A stretch of DNA of 64,000 nucleotides from Vermamoeba vermiformis (taxonomy: Eukaryota; Tubulinea; Echinamoebida), in NCBI GenBank assembly GCA_045837725.1, contig JBEWZL010000152.1, positions 186,001 through 250,000 on the forward strand, given 5' to 3'. The stretch's first letter is position 1. Each line of letters opens with the position of its first letter. Below the pieces are notes generated by a model. The model was not told the origin of the DNA. It ran no database searches and was given only the letters and a program-made list of their open reading frames with translations. Below are positions 26,950-39,403 of the stretch, in pieces. The translations under genes were made by a program, and so were the position numbers.

Positions 26950-29814
26950 TTATTCAAACATAAAAAAGAAAATCGTACTAATGGCGGCCAAAAAGACAGC
27001 GCTGTTGAGCTGAAGCAATTGTGCGTGCGACGTTGCAACAACTTGACTAATAGGCTCTACCGCACTGGGAGGAATATCACGTTGTTGACCTCGCACTTCG
27101 ACTCCAGTCGGACTTGCGGTAACATCCTTGATGAGCGGGTTCTTTTCATTGAGTCCTTGAGTCAGATCACTATTGAACTCTTGTTTTGCGTTATTGATCT
27201 CCGAGAACATTGCACTGCAAAATAACAATGATTAGACTCTAAAATCAAAGTGCGATCCGGATCAACAGCGGCTGCGACGTACCTTAAAATGTCTTGAACA
27301 CTCTTTTCCGTTGCATCTAAGTGACGTTTAGTTAGCTTGATGATTATAGATAGTTCAATCAGTTAAAACAAAAACGTACTAGGAGAAGATAGGATCGTTA
27401 TGGAGATTGAGTAGATGTTCGGTTGAGTCTCGTTGCCTGCAATAGACAAGCGATAAGTAGCGTCCAATCGACTCGCACTGAAGTTGTATCTGTCGGCTAA
27501 GTTGTTCAGGATCGTTTGAATATCCGTCTTGTTCAAAGTGTCTAGCGTTGCAATAGTGATCACGAACCCAGCATCTATCGATCATTAACACCTTAGAATT
27601 GCAATAGTATAGCACTACTACTACCTTTAGGACATTGTAAGGCTTCAGCTTTGTTTCCTGAAAGGTCGATGGTCAAATTGTACGATCCCAGAAGCCACGT
27701 GACTTGCTCAGTTGAGTGCGGAATCGTCACGTTGTAAGGCGAGACTGGATACGTCAGACTATTGCCTGCTGTAAAGAACGTCGGCCTGTCATTCTGCGAA
27801 ACAAAGGAATCAGAAGCTTTTCGTACTGTATTTTGATCTGCTCGTTGCAAACTGTGGTCAACAACTTACGGCAAGGTTTGTTGGAACAAAGTTGTTCAAC
27901 AGTCCATAGGGAATATTTAGGTCGAATCCATTGTTGTTAACGAAGCTAAAATACAGCATCATCGAGTTGCTGTCGATTATGTTGAGGCAGTCAAGCGAAG
28001 GTCCGACGCTTGGAATGAATTGCGGAGGTATCGGTTGACAGTCTTGCTTATTGACGTAAGGCTGGTAGCCAGGCATGCACTTGCAAGTAGCATTATTGCA
28101 ACCTAGACCACCGTCGCACTCTTCTGAACCAGTCACCACTCCGTTTCCGCACACTAACCCACAAATTAATCTCCGAAAATCTCGGGTAATTAAATGAAAT
28201 CTCACCATCTACGCAAGCTCCGTTACGATACTCCAACGTTGGCAAGCACGTACATTGACTGGTGCAGTCATCTGAGCCATCACATTGCTCGTTCATGTCC
28301 AAGACTCCATTACCGCAGAACGTCATTCGACGGATCAGAACTTGATTTCGAGCGGCATTGAGCGCCGTTACGATGACGTCACTGCTGTTGCCAATTCGCG
28401 CCATATGCACTCCTATAGTCGCAGCATCGTCTTTACAACGGTTAGGACGGAACCACAACAGTCAATTATTATTACGTACTTAGAGACAGTTCGGGACCAA
28501 TCTGAGTGTAGCCGTCCGAGAGCGATACTTTTCCGTATTTATCTGACGTATATCAGCGAGTATCAAGTCATCATAATGGTATAACTAACTTACATATCAC
28601 AGAATTGAGGGTCGAGCTGTGAGCGGTTAGGACGTAGTCCGATCCTAAGTGCACGGCACTAGGCAACTTATTCTCTTTTACATTATTTGTAAAAAGAGGT
28701 TGGAAGAAAATTCCATTAAAGTCTTGTTGAAATCGGCCTTAAAAAAAGTTAGTAACTTTCGGAGGGATCCAGTAACCACTTACCAAAATAAATTGCATTA
28801 TTTGTGACTTGAAGAAAAGGCACTAATGACGTGGAATCTATCAATACTGGTACAGCGTAAGTCGCAGTTGTCGTCAAATTTGCGATTCGCCGCAACTCCT
28901 TCGCCAACGGCTTGTATCCCCAGTAAGATACAATATCATAAGCCCCAATAGCATTTTTCAACATATAAAAGCTTTTGTTTGTTCTATCGTCGTATACAGC
29001 CACCGGAATATCGTACTAGCAATTATTGTTAATCTGAAAACGTAAATTTAATTCTTGACGACTTACGCTTATTAAATCAAACTCGGTATTATTTGTAGTG
29101 CTAATTGAATTAAAGCTCAGCTTAGCAGTATTGTTGGCATTGACAGGTGGAAAAGTGCAGCCGAAGATTTGCGAGCTGTTCAACGAGAATAATCCTAACA
29201 CGTCATACTTGACCTTGTAATAATTGACCGCACTAACATGATTCAGCAGTACTTACCATATTCTTAGGGGCGTTATTGTTCGTATCCAATACGAAAAATG
29301 AGCTATTTAGTTTAGTCCCATCTGATAAGAACCGGATGCCCTGAAAGATTGCCATCTGCGGCCCGGTAAGTGAGCGCCAGACAGCTACGCCACTACAAGT
29401 ATATCATATCATTAATATCACATTGTAATTACAGTATAATGGGATTGCATTGCTTTTACAAGCTCGTCAGTTGTGAATTGACGTGGATGCGACTACTTAC
29501 ATGTCTCCTTTCGTAACCATCACAGTAGGCCCGTAATGCGGCCCTATAGAGTCCGATAATATAAACTCTTTCACCTTCACTGAACCGTTCTTGTCGAAGA
29601 TCTTGGCACCCATCTGCGAGTACTGATTTCCTCCAACATACACAGGATAAACTACGACGAAATCGCCGTTGCTAAATGATGCTACGCGTGGATAAGAGAC
29701 GTTAGAGAAGCCTAGCGCTCGTTCGTTGATGGAAGTCCAACTGGTCTTTGGGATTGGCTGGGCAATCGCTGTAAAAATAGCACCAACGACTAGAATGAAA
29801 AATATACTTTGCAT
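26950..29814 (-). CDS. Large secreted or GPI-anchored surface protein with DUF4215 Cys-rich repeats
   Basis: Starts with a signal peptide (MQSIFFILVVGAIFTAIAQP). An in-frame ATG at 29898 would add 28 basic residues ahead of it and is less likely. The N-terminal half (to about 28500) is repetitive, beta-propeller-like: ALGFSNVSYPRVASFSNGDF followed by VVVYPVYVGGN, later AVYDDRTNKSFYMLKNAIGA. Two Cys-rich DUF4215-type units follow: CGNGVLDMNEQCDGSDDC and CGNGVVTGSEECDGGLGC, each with a CxC tail. Next come beta-sandwich-like segments (PYGLLNNFVPTNLA, TEQVTWLLGSYNLTI) and a small alpha/beta segment (TLNKTDIQTILNNLADRYNF). The C-terminus is hydrophobic (LLQLNSAVFLAAISTIFFFM), fitting GPI attachment. 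Around ten exons. Such architectures are common in free-living amoebae; ligand unknown. Confidence 0.75.
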
Positions 29815-31471
29815 TCGTGGTACTCTTCGTGAAAAACTATTTAAAATAACCGTACGAATGCCGTTCTGCCATCGCACGCTGCGAAAAGGAAATTTCATTT
29901 TTCAAACTTGCATTGACACGCAATGTGATCGATATAGTATGTACTAGACATGAACTAGTTTATCCTCCTAGTATACATGATTGCGTTAATATTTGTGAGA
30001 AATGAGTGTTACACTAAGTTTCATACCGAGTGCGTTATGCTCCCTGCACTTAGGACCATTGGGTACATCAAACGACAATTAAAATACGTTATTGGATTGC
30101 ATCTTGAGAGATATCATGCAATAGCAACTAACTCTCGAAGCAACTGAATACTAACTTTCGAACAAGAATTGAACTTCAAAAAGTAGTACTGCCTACCATA
30201 GTTTAGCGTAGCTGACGATGCACTGCGTACTCTAATAGACAATCAACTCTTCTAATCACGTTTTGATTCTCAAGTGAAGGGACAAGCGGGTTTCCGGCTC
30301 GAGTGTCAATTTGCTTCATTCTCGTGCTTCAGCTGTCAAATGGGCCTGCGACAGGTGTTATGTTAATTCGAAGCTCAATCATTTTTTAAAGCAATCTACT
30401 TGCCAACTGAAAGAAGAACCAGGCAGGACCGTTACGCGTCGTCGAGTAAACGCACTGTAATTTCTCGATGTTTTACGTTCTTCCGAATATCATGAGCGAA
30501 CTTATCATTTTCGCTGTCCAATCTACTAGTAGCTTCATGGTGATGATATTGACTTCGCGGCAATTCGGTGCTTTGGTAACCGACGATATTAAATGGAGAG
30601 TACCGCTCATCCGAACGAAAATTGTTACGTCTTTGGCTGTAAGCAATACAACAGGAAGAAACCACCTGGCCTTTGTGTTGTCTTCTATACAAAATTATGA
30701 GTTTGAATAAAGCAGCCCCGACCACAAGAAGCGGAAATGGTGGGTAAAATCCGGATTTGAAGAATAAAATGTTTAAAAATTACAATAATAATGTTTTTAT
30801 TGCCACAATTATACCTATTAATTTTGAGCACTTCATCTAAACAAAATTGATTGTTATTTACGAAATTACTAAACTAAAAAGTAATTTTGAGCCTAAATAG
30901 TTGTTACCTAGTGTCTCTTTGAACAACGACCTTATAATATAATTATCTACTATTATCAATTTAAATTTTTCGGAGTTGTTGTTGAACATATGACTGCAAA
31001 AAAATCAACCGTAGAAATTCTCATCCACCTCCTTTAGGTTGCTAATTCTTTACAAGAATAATTAAAGCTAGCACTAGCAACGCAATCAAATCTGGCGAGT
31101 GTCAAAAATAACGACAGAGATCTACGTACTTGGGTCAAATGTACCACGGAGTTTCCTTTGCCGTATGAAACAACAGCAAACATAGCAAAATATTGCGCGG
31201 CTATATAATGGTACGTTAAAGCATTCTAACTGAATAAGGCGAAACAAATCAACTCTTTCGAGAAATTAACGCCATTATTAGTAATACAGCGAGTAAGTTC
31301 TGCAATATATTGATTGTCGGTTAGATTTTGCAAAATCAATCGATGTGATTTTTGGGACGTGATTCTGTGTTCAGCGCGTCAAATGTCAGCAGCAGCTATT
31401 TAAAGGATTCGATTGACTCTCATTTTATCTAATTCATCTGTCAACTCAACGAACATCACAATCACAATACA
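29815..31471. other. Long divergent intergenic region
   Basis: 1.65 kb between two genes with opposed starts. On the minus strand 30725-30432 is an open frame without an ATG that begins with a possible membrane helix (PLLVVGAALFKLIILY) followed by basic residues (RRQHK); it could be the last exon of an unresolved membrane-protein gene, but no upstream exon is convincing. A TATA-like ctatttaaagg lies near 31395, about 75 bases before the GH16 start. The rest shows nothing I can name. Confidence 0.35.
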
Positions 31472-33012
31472 ATGGCGCGAAATTGCAAGGCTTATTGGTT
31501 CGTCTTCACGGCGGCATTTGTTTCGTTGGCATTCGGTGGCTGGGAACTGACTTTCTCGGACGAGTTCAACGGCCAAACGAGACTCAATACCAATACTTGG
31601 CTGCCTGCGTATACTTTTGCTCCTGGCGCCATCAACCAAGAGTTGCAATTTTACTCGCCTGGTGGATCCGTTTTTCAATTTGAATCGGATTACCTCCGCA
31701 TTGTTGGCCAGAACACCTCTGCTAATGGATTCAACTTTCAATCAGCTGCTATAACTACGCACTCGAGATTTACGCAAGTTTATGGTTACTTCGAGATGCG
31801 AGGCAGATGGACTTCAGGACGAGGTTTGTGGCCTGCTTTCTGGTTGTACGGCCAAGACACTAGTATTTGTAAGTTATTATAGATATTTTCTTTATTTAAA
31901 TATCTTTTGAGACATTTTGTCTCGTCATTGTGTAAAATTACTGCACACAAGTTTTTTTATATCTTTGACACGTGTCATTGCCAGTCCGATAATTCTAACC
32001 GATATTTTTAATGCGTAGCTGGCATTACCGAGATTGATATCTTAGAGGCGTTGTTGCAGAATCCCGAGACAGCCTACATGACATATCATTGCAACATTGG
32101 TCCGCAACACATTGGTTACTCGTACACAGGCCAAGAGCTCGCTGACGAGGGCTGGCACACCTATGCTATGCAATGGACTCCTGATATTTTGATCTGGTAC
32201 ATTGATGGCATTCAACGATTCAACACGACGACGTGCATTCCGAACTACCCGATGTTCATCCTCGCTAATTTGGCTATTGGTGGCAATTGGCCAGGCTCTC
32301 CCGATGCCACCACGCCATTCCCTACGTACATGGACATCGACTACATTCGCGCCTATAAGTTTGTACCTTCAGGAGGTGTCTCTTTGACTGGCCCCGGTGA
32401 CGGACTTCCCTTCACTAACGCACCCACTATTGCACCTCGTGGACTCGTTACATTCCGCAACCCGACCTTGTCCAAGGACTACGTGACTCGCGGCGACAAC
32501 GTGACCATCTCAGTGACACTTGACGTTGGTGGTGCTGGCTTGAACAAGGCTATCGTGCAAGCATTTGTGCAGCCGTGGATGGACACGCAACACTCGATCG
32601 TTGGTTACAACTTCATGGACGTTACTGTTGCTGCAGGATCGTCGCAAACACTTTCCTTTGTCGCTACTATTCCAAATGACACGGCTGACGGGTATTACCG
32701 CGTTGGATACGGAATTTTCTCTGAAGGCTGGAGCAACACTTTGATGTGGCAAAACGTGGCGAATGCTCTCGGAGTTAACGCTGTGATTGGTGGTACTAGT
32801 AAGTAATAATATATCATTTATTTTGGAACATATATAATAACGATGGTATAGCTTGGGCACCAAACGACCAATCAGCATCGAACGGTCCTTCGAGTCAACC
32901 ACCTATCCCCGAGCTCTCTGGAGATGGCCCTGTAGCTCATATCAATAGCGATGCTAGCATTGCTGTTGTTAGTTTGGGCGCTGTTTTGATGTTGTTATTC
33001 AACATCTTGTAA
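31472..33012 (+). CDS. GH16 family beta-glucanase, secreted and probably GPI-anchored
   Basis: Predicted endo-beta-1,3(4)-glucanase acting on glucans outside the cell. Exons 31472-31868, 32019-32798 and 32852-33012. Signal peptide AYWFVFTAAFVSLAF, then WELTFSDEFNG, INQELQFYSPG, SRFTQVYGYFEMRGRW, LWPAFWLYGQ and the catalytic motif EIDILE (nucleophile and acid Glu), followed by WHTYAMQWTPDILIWYIDG and a C-terminal GH16 strand MDIDYIRAYKF. After the catalytic domain comes a beta-sandwich of about 130 residues (VTFRNPTLSKDYVTRGDNVT ...) and a Pro-rich stretch with a hydrophobic end (AVVSLGAVLMLLFNIL). Useful to a bacterivore or fungivore, or for remodelling its own wall. Confidence 0.9.
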
Positions 33013-33144
33013 TCTCCAGTAAAATTAGTTGGCACGGCAAACTTTTTCTTTAAGATCTCCAAACAAACACCACGTGTGCTAGAACAGCCAGCGGAATACA
33101 AGATTTTTTGATATTTATATGAATACATTCGCTTATTCGATAAC

Positions 33145-33624
33145 ATGGCTTCTAGTGGTAAGTTTTTTGAACTAGGTCAATTTCAAAATTTTTTTCTTTT
33201 TGGATTCGTTGAATTCCTTCTGTTAGATTTTAAATTAGTCAATAAAATCATCAATTTTTATGATCATTCTGGTCAAATTTTTGGACTCAATCTCGATTTT
33301 AATATTATTTTAATCCAAGATCTGGTAACTTTTTTCAATGACGAAGAAGGATGGGAATTCACCGCCCCACTCGAGCCATTATTGAAGAACGAGGTATTTA
33401 GAGCTATGCTATCAGGACAATTTCAGGAGGAGGTAAAGGGATTTGTTGGGGGTTTTTTTTTTTATTTTTTTTTTTTTTTTTTCAAAATTTTTTTTTCTTT
33501 TTTTTTTTGTTTCCCCTTTTTTTTTTTCTACCGCTACCGATTATTTTAGAAGCCGCAAGAACAGCACTTATTCGCTAGCAACCTTAGAGAATTTAGATTT
33601 GGTCGAAAAAGCAGCGCTAGATAA
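33145..33624 (+). CDS. Possible small BTB-like protein
   Basis: A short first exon (MASSG) splices to an exon at 33227-33432 that ends EPLLKNEVFRAMLSGQFQEE, which resembles the start of a BTB/POZ core (residues before the first sheet are weak). The next exon follows a very long T-rich tract and gives only about 25 residues before a stop. No full BTB fold can be read. It may be a decayed gene or have a missing exon. Confidence 0.35.
33450..33532 (+). repeat. T-rich low-complexity tract
   Basis: About 83 bases made almost wholly of T runs of 8-18, broken by single A, C or G. It lies within the putative intron of the BTB-like gene and is by far the longest homopolymer-rich tract in the window. 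Confidence 0.85.
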
Positions 33625-33897
33625 CGCGCTCGAATCGGACATATACAAAGGGTTCTCTCACAATACTAGTAGTGACAACGCAACTAAGCAATAGGAAATA
33701 GCTGTTCACCGCCGTTTTTTTCAGTCTAGCGGTTATTTCGTAGTAAATTCTTCTCGTTGTTCTTTTCAATAGTTGGATAATTTGTGGCGTACACAATGTC
33801 ATAGCACTGCTCGGTTTTGCGAGATCAGAATTCAAGGCGCCAAAATCAAGTCTCAAACGAAATGAACGGCACAACATTGAATTTAAATATTTAAACA

Positions 33898-36230
33898 ATG
33901 TATCGTACATACATAGACGAGGATTGTGAGCACATTCGGAAAAAGAGAAGAATCGACAGGTTTGATTTTTTTGAAGATCTGCCAGATGAGCTCTTAGAAC
34001 GGATATTAGCATTGACATTTAATGCAAAGAGTGGTAAATACCGGTTTTATAATTATTTCATTCAAATTTTTCATTTTCATCAATTGACGAGCTGAACTTG
34101 TTCTGGATCTAAGCCGTATTTTCTTCAACGAATATTGTAAATATTTACCTAATATTTTTTCGATTAATTAATTATTTTCAATATTTTAGCGCGCTTTGTC
34201 TGCCGAAAATGGCATGGAATAGTTTCAGATAATTCATTCTTCCGAACTTTATGCCTTCAGCGGTGGGGTGAAGACATAACACCAATCAAATATGAACATT
34301 ATTCGTCAGAAAAAAAATCCGAAATTATTAGAAATCATTTTCTTCCTTTGGTGAAAGGTAAATAATTAACTCATGTTCGATCCGCAATTAATTCTTGCTT
34401 TAGATGAAAATAATGGCGATAAAGTCGATTGGAATCGATACTATAAGATCAGGTACATATATCAATACCATTATATGCGGTATAACTTGATTTATTGAGT
34501 CAGATCCAACTATGAAAAATTTTTATGGCTAGAATGCAGTACCAAGTCCTCTGAATTAAAGAGAGCCAAATTAAAGAAAATAATACACGATATTCGTATG
34601 GGCGATATTGAATATTATCCTGAAGTCAGCTACAGAGCGATGAAACTTTTATGCGATCTCGCTCGGATCTACATTGAAGAAGACAATATGAACGAAACTC
34701 ACCACTTCATAGTAAATACATGGGGTGATTACGAAAGTGAGCACAAAGAGCGAGCTAAATTTAACACAAAGTAAGATCTGATTTATTGTTATTGTCAGAT
34801 CCGGCATACTTAATATCGACTTTAGGATGTGCTACTGTCTACTCGAATTATATTACTTCGCAAAGAGAAAATTCGCGTTTGAATTGAAGTCATCATTGAT
34901 ACAGTATACTGCGAATCGATTTGTCGTGTCATCGCTGGATCCAAAAATTTTAGCGGCATTGATGAACGAAGAGCCTAGACCCGAACCATCCGTAGTAAGG
35001 AATTTTCAAAATTATGTTTGTCATTAACAACGAAATTTCTACAGGTAGCTGCATTGCATTTTTGGTTTAATCTACCTCTCACTTCGAGTAATGATGGCAT
35101 TAATAGTGAAGGACCAAAGCCCTTGCTCAGAAAAACTGACATTATGTACGAGGCTACGCAGCGTTTATTCAGTTCAAAAAGAGATTACGCGCAGAAATTG
35201 AAAGTCCTCGAAACAGCGACTGCAATAACTCAAAACGTTGATCCAGAGTTCGACAGGCGAATATTAAAGTAAGATTAAGTGATTAATACTTGACACTGAA
35301 TCTAATTTTGGGTTGGGCAGATTGATAGCGGATCCGTCAAGAGAAAAATTTGACGGACAATCGTTGACGTTGTTAGCCAAGATAGTAATTCATCTTAAGG
35401 AAATAATCGGCGACGAAGAATTCATTTTTTTGGTCGATGTAGCATTACGAAGGAAAATGATTTTGTTTGTTGGAGACTACATCCAGCAGTAAGACGAATG
35501 AAATTATTATTGACGATTATTTTTAACTAAAATATCTTATTTAGGTTTTATATTGCATCAGCGTTGCTCAATACGCTCGATGAAGCTCGCACTCTGTTTT
35601 TTACCGAAGATGATTTGCGTTTGCTGCATCAAGCGTTATTAGGCAATAACTTGAAAGATATCGAGACCTATTTACTCACAGGAGACCAAATACAACAAAT
35701 ACCAAAGCTTTTGTTATTTGGACACCGTGTCATTCCGGTAAGTTAAATTTTTTCAACTTTGTTGACCGGTCAATCTCGCGCTATCTCCTGATCCTACCAA
35801 GACTGCAAACGCAATATACCCTTTGAAATGTTTAAGTTGCTGGTGGCTACTATCTGTGGTTCACATATGGAGTAATGAGTTGATAATGATGTGGAGAGGC
35901 AGTGTCGCAATATAACCTCCGGACTTCAATTCTGGACTAAGTTACACGAATGATTCTAACGTTATTTTGTTACTATAGTACTTGCCTCAGTACGATAGAT
36001 TCCTCTTTGAAGGACAAAGCCACAATCCAAAACTTGCAGCGTTCTATTTGTGCGATGTTTTGGGCAGACTACAGCCTGACGAAGCAGTTCAGAAAATAAC
36101 ATCTTTAATCGAGCAACGAACACATTCAAGCCTTGGATCGATAATCGCAGAAGGATATGATAGATTTAAGGCGATTCTCGGAGATTCCTGGACGAGCAGA
36201 TTGGGCGAGATTATCAAAGGAAATTTGTGA
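33898..36230 (+). CDS. F-box protein, copy A of a close pair
   Basis: Predicted SCF substrate adaptor. Starts MYRTYIDEDCEHIRKKRRID, F-box FFEDLPDELLERILAL continuing in the next exon as ARFVCRKWHGIVSDNSFFRT. The remaining eight exons give a helical body without recognised repeats: DENNGDKVDWNRYYKIR, PEVSYRAMKLLCDLARIYIE, YEATQRLFSSKRDYAQKL, LVDVALRRKMILF, FYIASALLNTLDEARTLFF and YLPQYDRFLFEGQSHNPKLA. It ends soon after ILGDSWTSRLGEIIKGNL. Copy B at 39404 is highly similar throughout, including one intron end, but continues for about 230 more residues, so copy A looks shortened at its C-terminus. Confidence 0.75.
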
Positions 36231-36587
36231 TGCCATAAATCTCGAGTATTTGTAAAATCATCGTGTGACTTTTTAATATAATGCTTGCCGTTTTCCTGAT
36301 TTTTCTATTATTTAGGGAAATAAAAACGTAAAAAAGAAGCTAAACAATTCTGGATGTGGTTTCGTTATTTCGCACTTTATTACTCGTAAGTAATCAATGT
36401 CAATACATTTATTACGTGTTTATATTGGCGATCAGACGAATTCACAAAAGCTTGATCTCGCGTGGGAGGTTGAACCACACAGAAAAAAAAAGCTTGTTGC
36501 CAACTAACGTTGTGTAATTGATTCTTTTTGCCCAAATAGGCACACAACAACTATAGCACATCAAGTATCGCATTAATTGATCAAGCC
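36231..36587. other. Spacer between F-box copy A and the 7TM gene
   Basis: 350 bases of 3' flank and promoter. An AATAAA-like gaaataaaaacg lies at about 36319. No gene is seen. Confidence 0.35.
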
Positions 36588-38924
36588 ATGCTATCGGGTT
36601 TAATCAAATGGATTTCGTGGATGTTGCTAGCGCTATTGATTCATTCCAGTATTGCATTTGAAGTATTATATCCTCCACAATTAGAAGGATTTTATAATAG
36701 TCCTTGGCTGTCACGATACGGTCCTGAAAAGTAAGCGAATTAATTTCAGTTTCGAAATCTGAAGACATATTCTAACGAGCATATTATTTATAGCCCGCCT
36801 GACTATATAATAGGACGATTGGTAAGCAGTTTTACAGACGCCGCTGGTCCCGCTGAGGGAAATATTGTTCTGGGCTGCGAAGCTGGATTCGAAAGGACGT
36901 AAGTCAAAAATCGTTTTTTTAACTCTTAATTTAATTTTAGCTAAATAATTACATTAATTCCGACCTAACTAACCGATCCTAATTTCGTGCGTAAAGCGTG
37001 ACCTATGACACATGGATTGTTCGGGCGTTTTTCCTTTTATGGTAATAATTCTAACTTTCAATTGTAGCATGGAGCTCAGCATAACAAAGTTCCAAAATCT
37101 AGGCGCCATTGGTTGCATGAATTGCGCACGATTTTCAAGTAAGTTGATCGTTTCACTGAATAACAGTGGTAAATCCGCATCCAAGCATTAACCTGTATTT
37201 TTATGATAGCCGTTCCAGGAATATTGAATAGATTATTTGACGGATCAGATATCTCGAATATCAATATTTTAGCGTGGGATACTGCTCTCGTCGATATCAA
37301 GCCAATTTTGGACTACTTTCGTTCAGGCGAAGCAAACATTACTGTTGTAGTCAAGATGGGCTTTAAAGGTACCAATATATATAATATTATGACCATCGAT
37401 GTAACTTTTTTCGGATCCAGATCGCAATCAATGGGACGAAATGTACGCGACGGCAGCATTCTATCCGTATAGCGTAATTATAGCTGTATATGCCGCTGCG
37501 GCTGTAATATTCGCTGCAACTAAATTGGCGGTAAGCACGTGCAAATTGAGCTTACTGTAATTGGATCTAATAACGTTACAAAAACTAGCTCTACATCCGT
37601 GCCAAAGGACCGGAACTTTCCATTCCTCAAACATGCTTCTGGATCGAGATTGTAGCAAATTTAGGTAATAATGATAGGGTGGTAGTTCATACAAGAGTTA
37701 AACTAACGGATGCGCGTTTAGAACGATTGATTTACCACGGGATTGATCCGCTGTGGTCAAGAATGATTTTCCCTCAAGCAGCGGGCAATATATTACTGAC
37801 ATTAACGGTGCCTGTCTTTGCAACTACAACGCTATTGATTACGTTCTACTGGTACGTAAATTGATTTACCGCCGAAAAATTCTTCTTGACATTTCCTTTT
37901 TAGGAAAGAGCTATTAGAAGCGAAGAAATTCAAGGTCGTAACATTCATTAATAGAATGAAGTGGCCATTTGTAGGAGCAGCGTTCGTATTTTGGGGCGCT
38001 GAGCTTTCGGCATCATTTTGCCGTGGATTCGGCGTTGGACCAGTCGCGACGCTGATCACTATTGCAGCCGCTGTATATGGTGTATGCGTATTATTCACGT
38101 CTATATTGTTCTTCCACTATGGACGCAAGCTGATAATGCTAGCGAAGGCAAGAAAAGCTACGTACAAAGCCGAATCCAAATTCAAGGTAAAGATTTGAAA
38201 CTAAAATTCATAATATTATGTATATTCATTATTCTCCAGTACTAATATATTATTATCATTATAAGGCGATTAAATTGCTCATGGGTAGCGGCGTCGTTTC
38301 GTTAGTTTATGTTCTACTCTTGGCTTTCGCCGCTACGCCGTATTTGTTCTTACCTTGGGGATTCTACGCAGGAAATCTCATCAATGCCTTATTGTTGATA
38401 ACTATCAGCATGATTCAAATTGCTGCCTTTGCTCCGCCAAACATCTCGCTCAAATCCGGCTCGTCTTCAAAATCAAGTACGTATAACAACTCGAACTAAC
38501 TTTACCCTTAATATTGACAATATTAAGTACCGTGAATCGATATAAATAGCGATATATTGTTTTAATTTGATAAGAATTCCGATCGGATCGAGCCAGTACG
38601 AAATTTTATCAAATTTATTTTTGATGAAAATAGCGTTTCTAATACATTTTAATAGCTGATAAAGCCGTATCGCTTCAGGTTCAACGACAAGATACGTCTC
38701 CATTGACAGGAGGCAGCGTAGCTTCAATGAACTCGGACACGATTGAAAGTCCCGGGCGAGATCTGGAAGCTGGAACATCTCAACCGCAAGATAACGATGA
38801 GGATGATAGCAGTAACGAGAGCGATCATGAGGACGAGTCAGAGAGTTCTTACAGGAGCAACAACGAAGAACCTTCTTCATCGAGATCGGATGCGAGCAGT
38901 ACTAACGAGCACCCAGAAAATTAA
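36588..38924 (+). CDS. Multi-pass membrane protein, amoeba-type seven-helix with extracellular domain
   Basis: Signal peptide SWMLLALLIHSSIAF precedes an extracellular domain of about 120 residues (GPAEGNIVLGCEAGFERT, MELSITKFQNLGAIGCMNCA) that resembles a protease-associated-like fold in its GA(I/V)GC pattern. Membrane helices follow: YPYSVIIAVYAAAAVIFAAT, PQTCFWIEIVANLVKL, MIFPQAAGNILLTLTVPVFA, FVGAAFVFWGAELSASF, VATLITIAAAVYGVCVLFTS, VVSLVYVLLLAFAATPYLF and NALLLITISMIQIAAF. The tail is long, Ser/Asp/Glu-rich and probably unstructured. Similar proteins are expanded in amoebae; a receptor role is a guess. About nine exons. Confidence 0.72.
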
Positions 38925-39403
38925 CTGGTATTGATACTCAAGTATACCAAAGCAATGTAGTCCCGTTGTGCTCAATTTGATCCATACGCACAAGGCAAGC
39001 CAGTATTGTTATGGTGATCTACTGGACAATGAAGAACGTCCGGCCCTGAAGGTCCAAAAGTCACGTGACTTGAGTACTTCGCTGTTCCGCGAAGTCACTC
39101 ATAAACAATGCCATACAAGTGTTGCATGAGTTCATGACTATTACGTGCGGGACTTAATAAAGGTGTAGACCAAAATAGCATTTATTTATTGGTTCAGCTT
39201 GTGTGAGCCTCTGTAATATAACGCTAGTTTTACCGAATGTAATGTTAAGCGTTCAGTTTCAATTACATTCTTAATAAGGAAATTCAGACTCCAACCAAGT
39301 GATTTGTCAAAGTTAGCGCTTTTTCCAACCTCAAAATTAATTTGACACAAGTCGCAACAGGAGCAACACAACAACACTGATCGCAGAAATAAAGATACAA
39401 ATA
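38925..39403. other. Spacer upstream of F-box copy B
   Basis: 480 bases. It contains the repeat-like pair gtcacgtgactt...gaagtcac near 39060-39097. No gene is supported. Confidence 0.35.

Noticed and set aside
33450-33532. T-rich tract as a SINE or LINE tail
   Set aside because: No element body, target-site duplication or reverse-transcriptase frame lies next to it.
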